Positions 1-6,164 of a stretch of 6,319 bases of DNA are shown here, in pieces. How positions within the stretch are numbered: the stretch's first letter is position 1; the number at the start of each line of letters is the position of its first letter. Origin of the DNA: Chitinophaga pinensis (lineage in GTDB: Bacteria; Bacteroidota; Bacteroidia; Flavobacteriales_D; Crocinitomicaceae); assembly GCA_945870115.1 (NCBI GenBank), contig CAMBRH010000213.1:1-6319 (forward strand), given 5' to 3'. Below the pieces are notes generated by a model that did no database searches, was not told the origin of the DNA, and saw nothing but the letters and a program-made list of their open reading frames with translations. The translations under genes and the position numbers were made by a program.

Positions 1-732
1 ACCATTTATCATAAACATGATGTTCATTGTTCCTGATTCTTCAATAAAAGTATGCGTTTTTGCGTCCGTCCAAAGCATTTGATGAAATCCTAAAGCTTGA
101 CCTTTTCTTGCAGGAAATAAAGAAGCACCGTAATTTCCAGCAGCTTTTGCTCTTCCAACTCCTCCTTCTGCAGCGCGAGAATAATATTCTTCAATTTTAA
201 CTCTTACGGGTTCTGTGTAATAAGATCCAACAGGACAAGTAAAAACAATAAATTTATAAGTATCAGAAGGACGAATTCCAACAAATTCATCAGTTGCGAA
301 CATAAATGGACGAATATATAGGGAATATCCTTCACGATTTGGTATCCAATTTTGATCTACTTCAACTAATTTTCTAACACATTCCACAAATAAATCTTCA
401 GGAATCGTAGGCATACACATACGCTCACTCGATTCAATGAATCTTTTAGCATTCATATCTGGTCTGAAAATCCTCACTTCTCCAGCATCATTTTTATAAG
501 CTTTTAAGCCTTCAAAAATTGATTGACCATAATGGATAGCAGAAGTTGCAGGATGAAATTGAATTGGTCCAAACTCAGATATTACTGGTTCTTGCCACTG
601 TCCATCAGCATATTCCATTACTAACATGTGATCTGAAAAAACTTTTCCAAAAGGTAAATTTTCCCAATCAACCTGATTGATTTTCGATTCAGAGGTTAAA
701 TTTACTTTTATATTTAGTGTATCTTGCATCAT
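1..732 (-). CDS. ilvE: Branched-chain amino acid aminotransferase, 5' part (C-terminus outside window)
   Basis: This PLP-dependent fold-type IV enzyme interconverts Leu, Ile and Val with their 2-oxo acids using glutamate/2-oxoglutarate in the cytoplasm. It is the last step of branched-chain amino acid synthesis and the first of their breakdown. The 244 visible residues carry the family landmarks in order: HYGQSIFEGLKAY (67-79), the YIRPFMF stretch (139-145, with the phosphate/substrate Tyr and Arg), GRAKAAGNYGASL with the Schiff-base lysine K196, and EESGTMNI, where E232 matches the glutamate that holds the PLP ring nitrogen. The pattern fits the longer BCAT type shared with eukaryotes, usually around 350 residues, so about 100 residues are missing beyond the left edge. 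The start is a double ATG (732 or 729) with no Shine-Dalgarno sequence. It is transcribed divergently from recQ across a 276-bp spacer. Family assignment is firm. Substrate range is inferred from the family. Confidence 0.95.
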   Translation of the reverse strand, partial: MMQDTLNIKVNLTSESKINQVDWENLPFGKVFSDHMLVMEYADGQWQEPVISEFGPIQFHPATSAIHYGQSIFEGLKAYKNDAGEVRIFRPDMNAKRFIESSERMCMPTIPEDLFVECVRKLVEVDQNWIPNREGYSLYIRPFMFATDEFVGIRPSDTYKFIVFTCPVGSYYTEPVRVKIEEYYSRAAEGGVGRAKAAGNYGASLFPARKGQALGFHQMLWTDAKTHTFIEESGTMNIMFMING

Positions 733-908
733 TTTTAGATTTACAAAATTTGTTTTAAGGCATTATTTAAAGTGCGAATATATTTAAAATAATTAGCATT
801 TACATTAGTTTTATAATTTATTATGAAAGATTTTTTCTCAAAAATAAAATTAAAGTAATGTTAGCATAATAATAAATTGATGTTTATAAATTCTAATTGA
901 TTAAACTA

Positions 909-954
909 CAAAAATGTACCTTTTCAAAAATTAAAATTCAAAACTTTAATTCAA
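909..954 (-). promoter_or_regulatory. Weak candidate promoter for ilvE in the divergent spacer
   Basis: No perfect TAnnTTTG box is found on the minus strand between the two divergent genes. Two near misses overlap here. One is TTTG (942-939), 20 bases, then TACATTTTTG (918-909), in which the box is stretched by two bases. The other is TTG (954-952), 18 bases, then TAATTTTTG (933-925), stretched by one base. Either would give an ilvE leader of about 165-190 bases. The stretch also holds a 7-bp inverted repeat, AATTAAA (929-935) and TTTAATT (945-951). In DNA this AT-rich such matches arise easily by chance. Nothing else of note is seen in the 733-1008 spacer apart from the recQ -7 box. Confidence 0.2.
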
Positions 955-971
955 GTTAAAAAATCTTAATG

Positions 972-979
972 TATTTTTG
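972..979 (+). promoter_or_regulatory. Bacteroidota -7 promoter element upstream of recQ
   Basis: TATTTTTG matches the TAnnTTTG -7 consensus of the Bacteroidota primary sigma factor and lies 29 bases before the recQ TTG start codon. It predicts a leader of roughly 20-25 bases. A convincing -33 TTG is not seen; the nearest candidate is TTTA at 945-948, 23 bases upstream. The call rests on the box and its position only. Confidence 0.4.
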
Positions 980-1008
980 TGTTTTACTGAAAATAATTTC
1001 AATTCGAT

Positions 1009-2895
1009 TTGCAACAAAGTACCGAAATATTAAAAAAATACTGGGGATTTGATTCATTCAGACCCTTGCAAGAAGATATTGCTGATTCTGTAATTTATGG
1101 AAACGATGTTTTGGCCTTACTTCCTACTGGTGGTGGAAAATCTGTGTGCTTTCAAGTTCCAGGTCTTGCAAGAGAAGGTTTATGTATTGTAATTTCTCCT
1201 TTAATCGCTTTGATGAATGATCAAGTTGAACAATTGCAAAAAAAAGGTATTCGAGCAAAAGCAATTACTAGCGGAATGAGTTATAAAGAAATAGACATAA
1301 CACTTGACAATGCCCGTTTTGGTGGTTTAGATTTTTTATATACTTCCCCAGAAAGATTGCAAACTCGTATTTTTATTGAGCGTTTTAAATTGATGAAAAT
1401 AGCATTAATTGTTGTTGATGAAGCGCATTGTATTTCAGAATGGGGACATGATTTTCGACCACCTTATCGAAAAATTTCAGATTTAAGAAAAATACATCCT
1501 GAAGTTCCAATGATAGCTTTAACTGCAACAGCTACAACATCTGTTAAAGAGGATATTATAAAACAATTAGAACTAAAAAAGCCAGAAATTTTTGAAGCAG
1601 ATTTTTCTCGACTTAATATCAGTTATGAAGTTTATCCAGTAGTTAATAAATTAAATGCAATTACCAAAACCATTGATAATTTTGAGCATTTGACAGGAAT
1701 AATTTATTGCCAAAAAAGAAAAAGTGTCAAGGAATTAGCACAATATTTAATTAATCTAAAATATAAAGTTGGAATTTATCATGGTGGATTAGATAAAATT
1801 ACCCGTGAAAGTATGATGAAGGCTTGGCTTTCTGGTGAAATTCCAATCATGATTGCTACAAACGCTTTTGGAATGGGAATCGACAAACCAAATGTTCGGT
1901 ATGTAATTCATTATGAGTTTCCAAATAATCCAGAAGCTTACTTTCAAGAAGCTGGTCGCGCAGGTCGGGACGGCATGGAATCGCGCACTTTTGTTTTTTA
2001 TGAGCAACATGAAATTCAAGAAGCAGACGAACAAAATGAAAAGCTCTTCCCTCCTATTCCATTGATAAAATCGACGTATCGCGCCTTATGTAATTTTTTA
2101 AAAATTGCAATTGGTTCGGGCGAAAATGAAAGTTATCCATTAGATATAAAAGAATTTTGTACGACATTTAAAATGGATATTTTTGATACTTATAAGGCGT
2201 TAAAAATTCTAGAAACAAATGGTGATTTACTTTTTTCAGAAAGTTTTTTTCAGCCTACGAAATTAAAATTTAATGTTGGAAATAAAGTCTTGTATAACTT
2301 TCAAATTACACATGAAAAATTTACCAATTTAATAACTTTAATTTCTCGATCCTATCCAGGGATTTTTGAGCAATATTTTGAAATTCATGAAAAAGAATTT
2401 TGTAAAAGATTAAAAATCAACGATAAAGAATTAGAAGATCAATTGAAATTCTTGGAGCAAAATGGAATAATTGACTTGGTATTAAAGTCTGATTTGCCAT
2501 TAGTTACACTTTTACATGAGCGACTTCCAGACAATTATTTGCAAGTAAATCCTGAGGTATATTTGGAGAGGAAAACGTCAGCAATTAACAGATGGAAAGC
2601 AATGAAATCTTTACTGGTATCAAATGTTTGTAGATCACAATTTTTAATTGCCTATTTTGGCCAATCAACCCCCAAATGTGGAAAATGTGATTTTTGTCGA
2701 GCAGAAGCTAAATCTTTGTATTCTTACGCTGAAAAAATTATTTTAGTTGAAGAAAAAATTAAGGGTCAAATGACATTAAAAGAAATATTAAGCAAAATCG
2801 ATTTTTTGGTGGAAAGTGAATTATACAAAATAATAAACCATTTACTTTTAGAAGAAAAAATTGAGCTTAAAGATGGATTTTATTTCAAAAAATAA
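1009..2895 (+). CDS. recQ: RecQ-family ATP-dependent DNA helicase (short Bacteroidota-type, no HRDC)
   Basis: A 628-residue superfamily 2 helicase, expected to unwind DNA 3' to 5' in recombination repair and fork restart. Visible motifs are FRPLQ (17-21, motif 0), LLPTGGGKS (37-45, Walker A lysine K44), VISPLIALMNDQ (motif Ia), DEAH (137-140) followed by the RecQ aromatic-rich loop ISEWGHDFRP, ALTATAT (motif III), ATNAFGMGIDKPNV (motif V) and QEAGRAGRDG (313-322, arginine finger R320). The zinc cluster C541-x15-C557-x2-C560-x2-C563 sits near the C-terminus, about 200 residues after the helicase core. In E. coli RecQ it follows the core directly. Winged-helix-like segments appear at about 378-412, 460-495 and 585-628, and no HRDC domain is seen. 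The only start codon between the in-frame TGA at 988 and the conserved N-terminus is TTG. The gene stands alone, 147 bp before amn. The family is certain; the exact repair role, and whether a second HRDC-bearing RecQ exists elsewhere, cannot be told here. Confidence 0.95.
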   Translation: MQQSTEILKKYWGFDSFRPLQEDIADSVIYGNDVLALLPTGGGKSVCFQVPGLAREGLCIVISPLIALMNDQVEQLQKKGIRAKAITSGMSYKEIDITLDNARFGGLDFLYTSPERLQTRIFIERFKLMKIALIVVDEAHCISEWGHDFRPPYRKISDLRKIHPEVPMIALTATATTSVKEDIIKQLELKKPEIFEADFSRLNISYEVYPVVNKLNAITKTIDNFEHLTGIIYCQKRKSVKELAQYLINLKYKVGIYHGGLDKITRESMMKAWLSGEIPIMIATNAFGMGIDKPNVRYVIHYEFPNNPEAYFQEAGRAGRDGMESRTFVFYEQHEIQEADEQNEKLFPPIPLIKSTYRALCNFLKIAIGSGENESYPLDIKEFCTTFKMDIFDTYKALKILETNGDLLFSESFFQPTKLKFNVGNKVLYNFQITHEKFTNLITLISRSYPGIFEQYFEIHEKEFCKRLKINDKELEDQLKFLEQNGIIDLVLKSDLPLVTLLHERLPDNYLQVNPEVYLERKTSAINRWKAMKSLLVSNVCRSQFLIAYFGQSTPKCGKCDFCRAEAKSLYSYAEKIILVEEKIKGQMTLKEILSKIDFLVESELYKIINHLLLEEKIELKDGFYFKK

Positions 2896-2898
2896 CAG

Positions 2899-2924
2899 TT
2901 TTTTATTAAATTGGTAATAAAAAA
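2899..2924 (+). terminator. AT-only hairpin just after recQ (weak terminator candidate)
   Basis: TTTTTTATTA (2899-2908) and TAATAAAAAA (2915-2924) form a perfect 10-bp stem with the loop AATTGG, starting three bases after the recQ stop codon. The stem is entirely A/T and is followed by an A-run rather than a T-run on the plus strand, so it is a poor classical rho-independent terminator. Its position is the main argument. Confidence 0.3.
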
Positions 2925-2939
2925 AACAATCTTTTTACC

Positions 2940-2947
2940 TATCTTTG
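2940..2947 (+). promoter_or_regulatory. Bacteroidota -7 promoter element upstream of the AMP nucleosidase gene
   Basis: TATCTTTG is an exact TAnnTTTG match in the recQ-amn gap. No clear TTG lies 17-23 bases upstream, so only the -7 half is supported. If used, transcription would begin near 2953 and give a leader of about 90 bases containing the hairpin and palindrome at 2987-3020. Confidence 0.45.
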
Positions 2948-2986
2948 TAAAACCGTCTTAAAATTAATAGCAGTAAAATCAGTTTA

Positions 2987-3020
2987 TTTCACTTATTTAA
3001 GTGGAAAATTCATGAATTTT
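2987..3020 (+). repeat. Hairpin plus 16-bp perfect palindrome in the amn leader
   Basis: TTTCACTT (2987-2994) pairs with AAGTGgAAA (2999-3007) across a four-base loop, with one bulged G. It runs directly into, and shares three bases with, AAAATTCATGAATTTT (3005-3020), a perfect 16-bp palindrome ending 22 bases before the amn start codon. The palindrome could be a dimeric regulator's operator, and the hairpin could act in the RNA leader; the sequence shows only the symmetry. No T-run follows directly, so termination is not favoured. Confidence 0.45.
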
Positions 3021-3042
3021 AGCTCTAAATAATACTTAAAAT

Positions 3043-3813
3043 ATGAAAACAAAAAAAGAAATCGTAGATAATTGGTTACCAAGATATACAGGTGAAAAAT
3101 TAGAAAATTTTGGTCAATACATTTTAATTTGTAATTTCCATCATTATGTAGAAAAATTTTCAAAAGATTATTCTGTAGATATTGTTGGTGTTGGAAAACC
3201 AATGCAATGTGCAACGGCAAATAATATTACGATTATAAATTTTGGAATGGGTAGTGCTTCTGCTGCAACCTGTATGGATTTATTATCAGCAATCAAACCT
3301 AAAGCAGTTTTATTTTTAGGAAAATGTGGAGGTTTGAAAAAGAAAAATGAGGTTGGTGATTTTGTTCTACCAATTGCAGCAATTCGTGGTGAAGGTACTA
3401 GTAATGATTATTTCCCTGCTGAAGTTCCAGCTTTACCTTCTTTTGCCTTACAAAAAGCAATTTCTACAACAATACGTGATTTTGGTTGCGATTATTGGAC
3501 TGGAACTTGCTACACAACAAACAGAAGAGTTTGGGAACATGATGACGAATTTAAAGAATATTTGAATAAAATTCGTGCCATGGCAATCGATATGGAAACT
3601 GCAACTGTTTTTACAGTTGGATTTGCTAATTCAATTCCTGTTGGAGCATTATTGCTAGTTTCAGATCAGCCAATGACTCCAGAAGGAGTTAAAACTTCTG
3701 AAAGTGATTCAAAAGTTTCATCTGATTTTGTGGATAAACATTTAGAAATTGGAATTAAATCATTAAAGCAATTAATCGATAACGGAAATACTGTTAAGCA
3801 TTTGAAATTCTGA
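3043..3813 (+). CDS. amn: AMP nucleosidase, short single-domain type (PNP/UDP phosphorylase superfamily)
   Basis: A 256-residue cytoplasmic enzyme expected to split AMP into adenine and ribose 5-phosphate, linking adenine nucleotide level to purine salvage. Superfamily landmarks are FGMGSASA (67-74) and GKCGGL (93-98) in the phosphate/ribose site, DMETAT (183-188) with the Met-Glu ribose-binding pair, and the purine-side SDQP with D208. The AMP nucleosidase of enterobacteria is about 480 residues with an extra N-terminal domain. This protein lacks that domain and begins straight in the nucleosidase fold, as do proteins annotated AMP nucleosidase in many Bacteroidota. A related nucleoside phosphorylase or nucleosidase activity cannot be excluded from motifs alone. 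The ATG at 3043 follows an A-rich stretch without a Shine-Dalgarno sequence. meaB follows after 42 bp on the same strand, so cotranscription is possible. Confidence 0.85.
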   Translation: MKTKKEIVDNWLPRYTGEKLENFGQYILICNFHHYVEKFSKDYSVDIVGVGKPMQCATANNITIINFGMGSASAATCMDLLSAIKPKAVLFLGKCGGLKKKNEVGDFVLPIAAIRGEGTSNDYFPAEVPALPSFALQKAISTTIRDFGCDYWTGTCYTTNRRVWEHDDEFKEYLNKIRAMAIDMETATVFTVGFANSIPVGALLLVSDQPMTPEGVKTSESDSKVSSDFVDKHLEIGIKSLKQLIDNGNTVKHLKF

Positions 3814-3843
3814 TAAAAACTAATTTCATTTATAAAAAAGTAA

Positions 3844-3851
3844 TATTTTTG
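3844..3851 (+). promoter_or_regulatory. Bacteroidota -7 element abutting the meaB start codon
   Basis: TATTTTTG matches TAnnTTTG exactly and ends four bases before the meaB ATG. Initiation the usual few bases downstream of this box would fall at or next to the A of the start codon, giving a leaderless or nearly leaderless mRNA. The -33 region is poor (TTTC at 3824-3827, 16 bases upstream), so meaB could instead be read only through from amn. Confidence 0.35.
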
Positions 3852-3855
3852 TCAA

Positions 3856-4881
3856 ATGAATCAAACGAAACTTCAATCTTGGTTAGAAAGTAGAGAAAAT
3901 CGGAAGGAAAAATATGATTTTCACCTACTTTTTGACTTGATCAAAAGTGGAGATATTGGAGCTTTGGCAAGAGGAATTACTTTAATTGAAAGCACCAAAA
4001 AAGAAGATCAAGAAACAGCACAAGAATTAATTCGTTTGAGTTTACCTTTTATTGGAAATTCACTTAGAATAGGAATTACTGGTGTTCCAGGTGTTGGCAA
4101 AAGTACTTTTATAGAATCATTTGGAACTGAATTAATTAATTCTGGAAAAAAAGTAGCTGTTTTAGCCATTGATCCTTCAAGTGAAAAAACACATGGTAGT
4201 ATTTTGGGTGATAAAACCCGTATGGAGAAGTTATCATCCAACAAAAATGCTTTTATCAGACCTTCTGCAGCTGGTGATTCTCTTGGTGGAGTTGCTAAAA
4301 AAACGCGGGAAAGTATCTATTTATGTGAACTTGCAGGTTTTGATATTATTTTAATTGAAACTGTTGGAGTTGGTCAATCTGAAACTACGGTTCATTCGAT
4401 GGTAGACTTTTTTCTTTTATTAATGCTCGCAGGAGCGGGAGATGAACTTCAAGGAATCAAGCGAGGGATTATGGAAATGGCTGACTTACTAGTTGTTACA
4501 AAATCCGATGGAGAAAACATTAACAAAGCAAAATTAGCGGCAAGAGAATATCAAAACGCCTTGCATTTATTTCCTGCAAATCCAAATAATTGGGTTTCAA
4601 AAGCAATGACATGCAGTTCTTTTGAAAATAAAGATATTCAAAAAATTATTGAAATTATTTTTAATTTTCAAGAAATAATGCTTTCTAGTTCTTTTTTACA
4701 CGAAAATAGAAAAATTCAAGATAAATTTTGGCTAGACGAAACCTTGAAAAATTTAGTGATAAATCACTTTTACAATCAAAAAGGTTTAAAAGAGGATTTA
4801 AATCAACTAAAAGAAAATGTAATTGGAGGAAAAATCAGTTCATTTGAAGCTGCCAGATTATTATTTGAGAAATTTAAATAA
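3856..4881 (+). CDS. meaB: Methylmalonyl-CoA mutase-associated GTPase MeaB (ArgK family)
   Basis: A 341-residue G3E-family P-loop GTPase. Known members bind the B12-dependent methylmalonyl-CoA mutase, gate loading of adenosylcobalamin and release of damaged cofactor, and so support propionyl-CoA/methylmalonyl-CoA to succinyl-CoA conversion in the cytoplasm. Visible elements are an N-terminal helical part (about 1-65), G1 GVPGVGKST (76-84, K82), AIDPSS (104-109, Mg-site Asp), GSILGDKTRM (114-123), RPSAAGDSLGGV (135-146), the family's Glu-type G3 ETVGVGQSE (168-176), AGAGDELQGIKRGIMEMAD (192-210) and G4 TKSD (215-218), where NKxD is the general form. The helical C-terminus, around 280-341, matches the dimerisation arm of the family, and length is normal. 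The older name ArgK (arginine/ornithine transport kinase) is considered a misassignment. No mutase subunit gene lies in the window. It probably follows amn in one transcript or starts from its own box at 3844. Confidence 0.93.
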   Translation: MNQTKLQSWLESRENRKEKYDFHLLFDLIKSGDIGALARGITLIESTKKEDQETAQELIRLSLPFIGNSLRIGITGVPGVGKSTFIESFGTELINSGKKVAVLAIDPSSEKTHGSILGDKTRMEKLSSNKNAFIRPSAAGDSLGGVAKKTRESIYLCELAGFDIILIETVGVGQSETTVHSMVDFFLLLMLAGAGDELQGIKRGIMEMADLLVVTKSDGENINKAKLAAREYQNALHLFPANPNNWVSKAMTCSSFENKDIQKIIEIIFNFQEIMLSSSFLHENRKIQDKFWLDETLKNLVINHFYNQKGLKEDLNQLKENVIGGKISSFEAARLLFEKFK

Positions 4882-4895
4882 ACTAGCATATTTTT

Positions 4896-4938
4896 AAATA
4901 ATTTTTCTAATTCGAAATAGATTTAATTATTTCTTTTT
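4896..4938 (+). terminator. Hairpin terminator candidate after meaB
   Basis: AAATAATT (4896-4903) pairs with AATTATTT (4925-4932). Inside it, TCTA (4906-4909) pairs with TAGA (4918-4921) around the self-complementary TTCGAA (4911-4916). A T-run (4934-4938) follows, and a second lies at 4943-4948. It begins 15 bases after the meaB stop, in the space between two converging genes, which suits a rho-independent terminator for the plus strand. The stem is AT-rich and has a small internal loop. Confidence 0.5.
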
Positions 4939-4950
4939 ACATTTTTTAGA

Positions 4951-4971
4951 TTATGAAACTCAAATTCATAA
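4951..4971 (-). terminator. Hairpin after the serine hydrolase gene
   Basis: TTATGAA (4951-4957) and TTCATAA (4965-4971) form a perfect 7-bp stem with a seven-base loop, starting seven bases beyond the stop codon of the minus-strand hydrolase gene. On the minus strand it is followed by an A-rich rather than T-rich stretch, so it may act as a 3'-end stabiliser or weak terminator. Confidence 0.35.
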
Positions 4972-4978
4972 CTCAAAA

Positions 4979-6163
4979 CTATTTAACCATTTTTTTCCCA
5001 ATACTTATATATCGAAATAAATCACCTGGATGTCCAATTTTAAAAGGATTTTTATTTTCCACGACATTTTTCATTCTTTCTTCTCCAGTTCTAACAATAA
5101 TTAAATTTTCATTTGGAATTGTAATTATGTACTGTCCCAAAATTCCTCGGCAATAATAAACAGGATTATTTTCACCTAAATAAGTCCAGATATGAAGTCC
5201 GTAGCGATAATTTTTAATTCCTTCGTCTGTTTTCATTGCTGGGTTAACAATCAATTCCTTCATAAATTCCAAAGGAACGATTTGTTTTTCATTCCACTTT
5301 CCATTTTGTAAAATTAACTTTCCCAGTCTAGCAAAATCTCTTGAAGTTCCGTACAAACAACAAAATGCTTTTTCGTCACCATTTTCTTTATCCAAAGTCC
5401 AATATGCGTCATGTTCAGTTCCGATTTGTGACCAAATTTTTTCGTATGCATATTCTGAAAGACCTTTTCCTGTTGCTTTTTCAATAATAAAACCTAAAAT
5501 TTGAGAATTTCCACTTTGGTAATTGAATCTTTTTCCCGGAGCTTCAATGGATTTTTGTCTAGTAACCAAACCATATAAATCTGTTCCATAATATGATTCT
5601 GCATTTTCGGATAAAGGGTTTTTGCCACTTTCTTCCCAATCCAAACCTGATGACATCATTAATAGATGTCTGATTGTAATTTTATTTTTACCTTTTTCTT
5701 TAAATTCAGGGATGAAAACACTCACTTTTTCGTCCAAAGATTTAATTTTCCCTTCACCAACTGCAATTCCAATTAATAAGGAAACAAAAGTTTTTGCTGC
5801 TGAAAAACTATTTGAAACAGAGTTTTTTTGATGTCCGTTCCAATATTTTTCAAAAACCAAAGAATCATTTTTAAAAACTAAAAAAGAGGAACCTTTTAAA
5901 TTAGTGATAAATTTTTCATCATCTACTGATAGTGAAAGTTGATTTCCTTTCTCAATCCATTTGTAAACGTCATCAGATTTTTTTAATGTTTTGAATGAAA
6001 ATGCGTCTCGATCATAAATACTTGGTCCAGATCTTCCATGTAAATAGGTGTTGTAAATTCCTTTGTACAAATAAAATCTACCGGAAAGAATCACAAATAG
6101 ATTGACTACAATTAGTAATAAAACTAAAATTTGCAGGATACGTTTCAGAATTTTTTTTATCAT
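4979..6163 (-). CDS. Membrane-anchored serine hydrolase of the beta-lactamase family (EstB/NylB-like)
   Basis: A serine-active beta-lactamase/transpeptidase-fold protein of 394 residues. After a basic N-terminus, residues about 9-27 form one hydrophobic segment, an uncleaved signal-anchor that would place the catalytic domain in the periplasm. Active-site motifs are S121-A-A-K124 (SxxK, in SFSAAKTFVSLLIG), Y215-Q-S217 (the Tyr motif, with Ser where class C enzymes have Asn) and GILGQ (340-344) at the position of the KTG-like strand. This resembles 6-aminohexanoate-dimer hydrolase and EstB-type esterases more than true beta-lactamases, so antibiotic hydrolysis should not be assumed; the substrate is unknown. 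ATG 6163 is preferred because GGAG (6176-6173) lies nine bases upstream, the upstream gene's stop ends one base before it, and the protein then opens with the basic run before the membrane helix. ATG 6172 would overlap the upstream gene by 8 bases, and ATG 6211 by 47. Confidence 0.85.
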   Translation of the reverse strand: MIKKILKRILQILVLLLIVVNLFVILSGRFYLYKGIYNTYLHGRSGPSIYDRDAFSFKTLKKSDDVYKWIEKGNQLSLSVDDEKFITNLKGSSFLVFKNDSLVFEKYWNGHQKNSVSNSFSAAKTFVSLLIGIAVGEGKIKSLDEKVSVFIPEFKEKGKNKITIRHLLMMSSGLDWEESGKNPLSENAESYYGTDLYGLVTRQKSIEAPGKRFNYQSGNSQILGFIIEKATGKGLSEYAYEKIWSQIGTEHDAYWTLDKENGDEKAFCCLYGTSRDFARLGKLILQNGKWNEKQIVPLEFMKELIVNPAMKTDEGIKNYRYGLHIWTYLGENNPVYYCRGILGQYIITIPNENLIIVRTGEERMKNVVENKNPFKIGHPGDLFRYISIGKKMVK

Positions 6164-6164
6164 T

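Noticed and set aside
1..732. D-amino acid aminotransferase or aminodeoxychorismate lyase as alternatives for the fold-type IV enzyme
   Set aside because: The HYGQSIFEGLKAY, GRAKAAGNYGASL and EESGTMNI signatures are those of branched-chain aminotransferases.
850..867. Minus-strand mini-ORF M-L-T-L-L in the ilvE leader, reminiscent of a leucine attenuator peptide
   Set aside because: It has only five codons, TTA and CTT are frequent by chance in AT-rich DNA, and no alternative terminator hairpin is seen between it and ilvE.
1789..2034. Open frame opposite recQ (minus strand)
   Set aside because: It lies wholly inside the conserved motif IV-VI region of recQ, and its translation shows no family feature; it is an antisense shadow.
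2993..3220. Minus-strand open frame spanning the amn leader and 5' end
   Set aside because: It is low-complexity, rich in Leu/Phe/Tyr, with no recognisable motif; its length is expected by chance opposite an AT-rich gene.
3347..3565. Plus-strand open frame inside amn
   Set aside because: It is frame-shifted within a gene whose motifs are intact on both sides, so there is no evidence of a frameshift or second product.
4008..4354. Open frames on both strands inside meaB
   Set aside because: They overlap the Walker A and switch regions of meaB, which are well conserved in the meaB frame.
4953..5156. Plus-strand open frame opening in the convergent spacer
   Set aside because: It mostly runs antisense to the conserved C-terminal part of the serine hydrolase, with no motif or promoter.
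5622..5831. Plus-strand open frame opposite the hydrolase active-site region
   Set aside because: It is antisense to the SxxK region of the hydrolase gene, which explains the codon pattern.
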